Below, piece after piece: positions 60,267 through 64,000 of a DNA stretch of 64,000 bases. The DNA comes from Halomarina halobia (GTDB lineage Archaea; Halobacteriota; Halobacteria; Halobacteriales; Haloarculaceae). The number at the start of each line of letters is the position of its first letter. Positions within the stretch are counted from its first letter, which is position 1. Below the pieces are notes generated by a model that worked only from the letters and a program-made list of their open reading frames with translations, was not told where the DNA came from and ran no database searches. The position numbers were made by a program, and so were the translations under genes. The stretch lies in the NCBI RefSeq assembly GCF_029338575.1, contig NZ_CP119993.1, positions 310,001 to 374,000 on the forward strand, in the 5' to 3' direction.

Positions 60267-60941
60267 CGCTGGAAACCGCCGTTTCGACGTTCACTGTTCG
60301 CCATGCCGACGGGAAGGCGATGGCGTATCTAGGGGATTCGCACTTCCACCTCCTATATGTGTTTCTACGACCGTGAGAGCGAACTCGATCGTTATGAGGG
60401 ACTGGCGCGAATGTCCCACGATGAGTTCTGCGTTTCAGAACGAGTATCGTGACGTGAGTTCTGACGATACTCCGATAATCACAACGCAACACCGACCCAC
60501 CTCGGTGATAAGGGACGGATGTAGCGGTAAGGGGTAACAGTAATACATGTGTTATCAAATATGCGCGCATGGGAGGGGCAGTGTTAATGGTATCTCTCTA
60601 CCAAACCCTTTTTCCACCCTTATAATGTGCGGTGATGACCGAGCAATGGGGGTCACTTCACTACGTGCTCGGATTGGCGCCGTCGTTTCCTAGATAGTCT
60701 AAATACGAACTTAACAGGGAAAACTATTCAAGAATCACCTGCCGGGGAGATCGCGCGGTACCGGTCTGGAACAGTATACATTGGAATAATAAACGCTGTC
60801 GGGTAACGCCAACTGTTTTAGGCTTGACCTGCCGAGAGACAGCACTCGCTTTTATACGGATTAGAGACAACGCAGTGGTTCCCACTTTGGTTCCAACGTT
60901 CGACGGAGAGAAACACGCAGTGTCTGGACAGCTGGTGACCG
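60267..60941. other. 675-base AT-richer gap after the IclR gene
   Basis: It holds a third copy of the GTTCTG palindrome (60425-60441), a 7-bp stem CCGAGCA/TGCTCGG (60639/60666), TATA-like CTTATAATG (about 60619) and no protein-like ORF. A small RNA transcribed from the 60619 box is possible but unproven. Confidence 0.45.
60425..60441. promoter_or_regulatory. Candidate IclR operator, copy 3
   Basis: GTTCTGCGTTTCAGAAC is again a perfect 6+5+6 palindrome. It is 158 nt downstream of the IclR stop and no supported gene follows on either strand nearby. Confidence 0.55.
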
Positions 60942-61706
60942 CTACTGCAGTATCTCGCTGACGTCTTCGGTGAGTTCGTTCGCAGCTTTTACCAGCTTCG
61001 GTCCGATCTCGTCTTCGATCGTCTCGTCAGTAAGTCGGTACGTGGGGGCACCCGTACTCAACGCACCGAGTGGTCTACCGTTCGGTAGATTGACTACGGC
61101 GCCGACTGCTCTAAGTCCTTCAAGCCATTCTTGATCGACGATAGAGTATCCACGCTCCCGTGTCCGTTCTAAGTCCTCTAGCAGTTCGTCGGGATCCGTG
61201 ATCGTGTGCTCCGTCTTTCGTTTCATCCCCCACTGATCGAGGATCTCGAGGACTCGTCGCTCAGAGAATTCCGCGAGGATAGCCTTCCCGGTGGCGCTTG
61301 TATGGACGTAGAAATAGTCGCCTTCCGTGAACCCGATCTCGGTCGACTCGTCCGCTTTATGGAAGAGCGTGATAATCCGGCCGTTGGTCTCGACATCGAA
61401 ATCGACCGCTTGATTCAGTTCCTCTGCTAACTCCTCCGTTTTTTGTTTGGCTAGACGATATCGCTCGTCCCGGTCACGGGTGTACTGTCCGAGGTGAAAA
61501 AATTTCAGACTCAGATGATATATCTCCCCCTCTTTCGTGACGTACCCCTGCTCACGGAGGGTGTTGAGGTGACTGTGGACAGTACTCTTCGAATACCCCA
61601 ATTCCTGAACGAGGTCTGGGAGCCGCGTACCGTTCGCTGATTTGATCATTTCGATTATCCGAATCGATTTTATCGTCGCGTTGATCGTTTTTCGTTTATT
61701 ATTCAT
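60942..61706 (-). CDS. IclR-family transcriptional regulator, AT-richer
   Basis: A 254-residue IclR protein. HTH: LPDLVQELGYSKSTVHSHLN; wing TKEGEIYHLSLKFFHLG; effector domain EGDYFYVHTSATGKAIL, then GLRAVGAVVNLPNGRPLGAL. Codon use is less GC-biased than neighbours, with many AT-ending codons and a Lys/Asn-rich start (MNNKRKTINATIKSI). I prefer the ATG at 61706 to a GTG two codons earlier. An ATTATTAG box (about 61730) is suitably placed. It may have arrived by transfer. Target genes unknown; the aminotransferase is the nearest other candidate. Confidence 0.9.
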   Translation of the reverse strand: MNNKRKTINATIKSIRIIEMIKSANGTRLPDLVQELGYSKSTVHSHLNTLREQGYVTKEGEIYHLSLKFFHLGQYTRDRDERYRLAKQKTEELAEELNQAVDFDVETNGRIITLFHKADESTEIGFTEGDYFYVHTSATGKAILAEFSERRVLEILDQWGMKRKTEHTITDPDELLEDLERTRERGYSIVDQEWLEGLRAVGAVVNLPNGRPLGALSTGAPTYRLTDETIEDEIGPKLVKAANELTEDVSEILQ

Positions 61707-62362
61707 AGTCACTATCCGAAGGGGTGCACTAATAATGGTTTCCCGCTAGTGGATTCTGCGCGACGTATCTCGGTGAATTCCTCTAACCAAGGGTCTCGAT
61801 GTCCTCCCAGAACGAGCGATTGGCCGTAAAACTGGCTCTCCGAACCGTACGGAGATAATTCGCCGACGGATCGTACTTGGCCACGAAGACAGATAGCGTG
61901 TTTCACTCCTACAAGATGGTTGACCCACGATATACTCATAAGTACGTGTGCGATCACCCGCTCGATTTGACGTGTATCCCGAGATTACCCCCACTCGATC
62001 TACATACTGATCGACGACAACGAGACATCACCGAAAACATGTCTGAGAAAAGTAGTGCAGACAGGATACCATCGGTAGTGTTTATATGCTAAACCGCCTA
62101 ATCTGCCCGACGGAGAGCGAGTACAGATCGACGAGCATCGCCGGTAGGAACGTTCCCGTCGCCACATCCACGAGCTCTCCAAGAGCAGATAGACCGGTCA
62201 TGAGTACTAAAAATGGCTCGAAAGAAATCGGACGAGACAGGTGCAATCAATACGCGAATCGGGGTGCCTCGCCGAATGACTGGTCTGAGCTGTATAGAGA
62301 TGTCGAGCGGCGAGAACGAACACTATTGGTGACACCATAGCCTCAACAAGAAGAACGACTCG

Positions 62363-62551
62363 CTAGTCACGGACGGTCCCAATCGCCGCAACGAATGCCG
62401 GCGCAGCCAGTCCGGCAGCCCGACCGACGACGCGATGAACACCGATCGCCCGACCGAGTCGAATCGGCGTGCGAGGAGCGTCGTTCCGATTGTAGTAAAG
62501 TCCCACACCAGCACCTAACGCTACGAGCGTCGTCGTAAAGACAAAGAACAT
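62363..62551 (-). CDS. Possible 62-residue small membrane protein
   Basis: Starts with a hydrophobic helix (FFVFTTTLVALGAGVGLYY) followed by a basic segment (NRNDAPRTPIRLGR) and a weaker Ala-rich hydrophobic part. The composition looks like a real short membrane protein, but there is no clear promoter or homologue that I recognise. Overlapping readings in other frames are less protein-like. Confidence 0.3.
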   Translation of the reverse strand: MFFVFTTTLVALGAGVGLYYNRNDAPRTPIRLGRAIGVHRVVGRAAGLAAPAFVAAIGTVRD

Positions 62552-62583
62552 AGAATCTGCTACGCACGGGTCGGTGGAATTGA

Positions 62584-62599
62584 AGATCGATATCGATCT
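62584..62599. promoter_or_regulatory. 16-bp perfect palindrome upstream of the aminotransferase
   Basis: AGATCGATATCGATCT reads identically on both strands. It sits about 43 nt before the CTTATAAAA box of the aminotransferase and about 33 nt upstream of the small membrane ORF's start, a position suited to a regulator of either. Confidence 0.45.
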
Positions 62600-62673
62600 A
62601 GCGGCAGATCAGAGCAGTTACTTTATTTACACGAATCGGTACTTATAAAACATTCCGAAAAGGAACGTGGGGT

Positions 62674-63996
62674 ATGGCGCAGCGCGAACAGGTTGAGGTA
62701 GAGGAGAGCAGCGTGCTCGCTCACTTCGGCCACATGGGCGATACGCCGATCACGATCACCGATGGCGACGGCGCGTACGTGCGTGACTCGGCCGGCAACG
62801 AGTACCTTGATTTCACGTCCCAGCTGTACTGCGTGAACGCGGGACACGGCAACGAGGCCATCGTCTCGGCGATGAACGACCAGCTCGATCGGGTCCAGTA
62901 CGTCTCGTCGGCGGTGCACAACGACGCGCGGACGCGACTCGCCGATCGACTGGCCGACGTCGCACCGAACTCCCTCGAGGACGTGTTCTTCTCGATTTCT
63001 GGCAGCGAGGCCAACGAGGCGGCACTCCAGATCGCTCGTCAGTTTCAGGACGCCTCGACGGTACTGACGCGATGGCGCTCGTACCACGGCGGGACGTACA
63101 CGACGGCGGGGATCACGGGCGATGCTGCGATACGCCTGCCGGTCGAATCTCACGCCCAGACGACTGGGAACGTGAAGTTCTTGCCTCCGTTCCAGGGTGC
63201 GGATCCGGCGTTCGATGCCGACTCCCCCGAGGAACTGGCAGAGCGAGCCGCCGACCATCTCGAATACGTTATCCGGAATCAGGGCCCGGACTCGATCGCG
63301 GCCCTCGTCACCGAGGTAGTGGGCGGTTCGAGCGGGGCCTTCACTGCACCGCCGGGATACTTCGAGCGCGTCCGCGACCTCTGCGACGAGTACGAGATCC
63401 TCCTGATCGTCGACGAGGTGATCACCGGGTTCGGTCGCTGCGGCGACTGGTTCGGCAGTCAGACAGAAGCCCTTGAGCCGGACATGCTCACGTTCGCAAA
63501 GGGGGTCACGAGCGCGTACGCGCCGCTGGCGGGTGTCCTCATGCGCCCGGAACTCGGCGACGCCCTCCGGGAGGACGCGATGGACATCGGCCAGACCTTC
63601 GCGGGCAACCCGGTCGCGTGTGCGGCTGGCGTGGCTGCCATCGACGAGTACGAGGACTTCATCCCGAACGTCAGGCAACTCGCTCCCACTCTCCGAGAGA
63701 AACTCGAGGAATTGGAGAGACACCCCGCCGTCTGTGATGTTCGCGGCCGCGGCTTCCACTGGGCCGTCGAGTTCGCCGACCCCGATACCGGGGAACCAGT
63801 GTTCGATCCGCGGATCGAACACGGACACAATCCTGTGGACGACATCGTTGCCGTCGCACGTGAGGAGGGTGTCCTGATCGGTGGCGGCCGGCCGTCCATT
63901 CAGGTCACCCTCTCGCCACCGTTCTGCGTAGATGAGCGTGATATCGAGAACGCGGTCGCCGCCCTCGACGCGGGGATCACCGAGGTGTTCGAGTGA
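62674..63996 (+). CDS. Class III (pyridoxal-phosphate) aminotransferase
   Basis: A 440-residue aminotransferase of the aspartate-aminotransferase class III group. PLP-binding Lys K276 in TFAKGVTSAYAPLAG; the Asp-x-x-x-x-G-F-G-R motif in LLIVDEVITGFGRCGDW; GSEANEAALQIAR near the N-terminal helix; ARQFQD/YHGGTYTT preserved. It transfers amino groups from omega-amino acids such as beta-alanine, GABA or similar. A TATA box (62642-62650) is 24-30 nt before the ATG. The gene ends four bases inside the window, so its downstream neighbours are not visible. Confidence 0.93.
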   Translation: MAQREQVEVEESSVLAHFGHMGDTPITITDGDGAYVRDSAGNEYLDFTSQLYCVNAGHGNEAIVSAMNDQLDRVQYVSSAVHNDARTRLADRLADVAPNSLEDVFFSISGSEANEAALQIARQFQDASTVLTRWRSYHGGTYTTAGITGDAAIRLPVESHAQTTGNVKFLPPFQGADPAFDADSPEELAERAADHLEYVIRNQGPDSIAALVTEVVGGSSGAFTAPPGYFERVRDLCDEYEILLIVDEVITGFGRCGDWFGSQTEALEPDMLTFAKGVTSAYAPLAGVLMRPELGDALREDAMDIGQTFAGNPVACAAGVAAIDEYEDFIPNVRQLAPTLREKLEELERHPAVCDVRGRGFHWAVEFADPDTGEPVFDPRIEHGHNPVDDIVAVAREEGVLIGGGRPSIQVTLSPPFCVDERDIENAVAALDAGITEVFE

Positions 63997-64000
63997 CGCA

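Larger units (their letters stand above)
61707..62673. other. 967-base region with only doubtful small ORFs
   Basis: It contains a possible 62-residue membrane protein gene (62363-62551, minus), a 46-codon plus-strand frame from an ATG at 62201, a 16-bp palindrome (62584-62599) and the aminotransferase promoter (CTTATAAAA, 62642-62650). No RNA gene is seen. Confidence 0.45.

Noticed and set aside
62086..62340. 84-codon plus-strand ORF
   Set aside because: The TATA-like sequence directly abuts its ATG, so spacing is wrong, and the first half overlaps sequence without coding character; an internal ATG at 62201 is too weak to annotate.
1..64000. CRISPR array, tRNA or rRNA gene
   Set aside because: No regularly spaced repeats, no tRNA-like cloverleaf with conserved T-arm, and no rRNA-like stretch were seen in any intergenic region; short tRNAs could still be missed by eye.

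Overview
The window is chromosomal DNA from a halophilic archaeon (class Halobacteria). The evidence is high-GC coding sequence with acidic proteins (DE-rich, Lys-poor). Many genes have short AT-rich boxes (TTTATCACC, GTTATTAC, TTATAAA) about 22-30 nt before the start codon, typical of leaderless haloarchaeal mRNAs. There are also a Tat-type lipoprotein (RRRFL plus lipobox), an RdfA/SMC-related pair, a thermosome-family protein and F420/LLM enzymes. The genus cannot be fixed from the sequence. I see no rRNA, tRNA, CRISPR array, transposase, integrase or replication-origin gene.

Layout. (1) 1-9.3 kb: the end of a cyclase-family gene, a beta-oxidation pair (3-hydroxyacyl-CoA dehydrogenase and enoyl-CoA hydratase), two MaoC-fold hydratases, an Lrp-type regulator, the rod-determining factor RdfA with an SMC/Rad50-like ATPase, an MFS transporter and a haloarchaeal hypothetical. 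(2) 9.3-24.3 kb: a sparse intergenic stretch, an NTF2-like protein, aldehyde ferredoxin oxidoreductase, a D-aminoacylase-type hydrolase, an IclR regulator, an LLM oxidoreductase, an SDR, a cysteine hydrolase, enoyl-CoA hydratases (one fused to a 3-hydroxyacyl-CoA dehydrogenase), an acyl-CoA dehydrogenase, an ACAD10/11-type phosphotransferase and a CoA-ester lyase. (3) 24.6-45.0 kb: two phenylacetate-CoA-ligase-like adenylating proteins, a class III CoA-transferase, a DUF35/thiolase pair, SDR, GNAT, a 3-dehydroquinase-like aldolase, an orphan chaperonin, two divergent acyl-CoA dehydrogenases, a UspA protein, a sodium:solute symporter with a small membrane partner, MFS, amidase, an acyl-CoA synthetase and another MaoC hydratase. 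Together regions 1-3 are a dense set of catabolic genes that activate, dehydrogenate, hydrate and thiolytically cleave CoA esters; the substrates are not readable from sequence.

(4) 46.2-60.3 kb is a carbohydrate or polyol locus. One minus-strand operon encodes a substrate-binding lipoprotein, two permeases, a D-2-hydroxyacid dehydrogenase, the transporter ATPase and an unusual two-domain class II aldolase. Divergent from it, and beyond, are three FGGY-family kinases, an aldo/keto reductase and an IclR regulator. A 17-bp palindrome, GTTCTG-N5-(C/T)AGAAC, occurs at three places around that IclR gene and is my best candidate operator. The aldolase carries two almost identical halves at DNA level, which implies recent duplication or ongoing gene conversion. 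(5) 60.3-64.0 kb is more AT-rich, with a second IclR gene, small doubtful ORFs and a class III aminotransferase that ends just inside the window.

Most notable: the GTTCTG-N5-CAGAAC operator set with its three-kinase locus, the duplicated aldolase, the orphan thermosome-like protein, the RdfA/SMC pair, and several perfect palindromes in divergent promoter regions.
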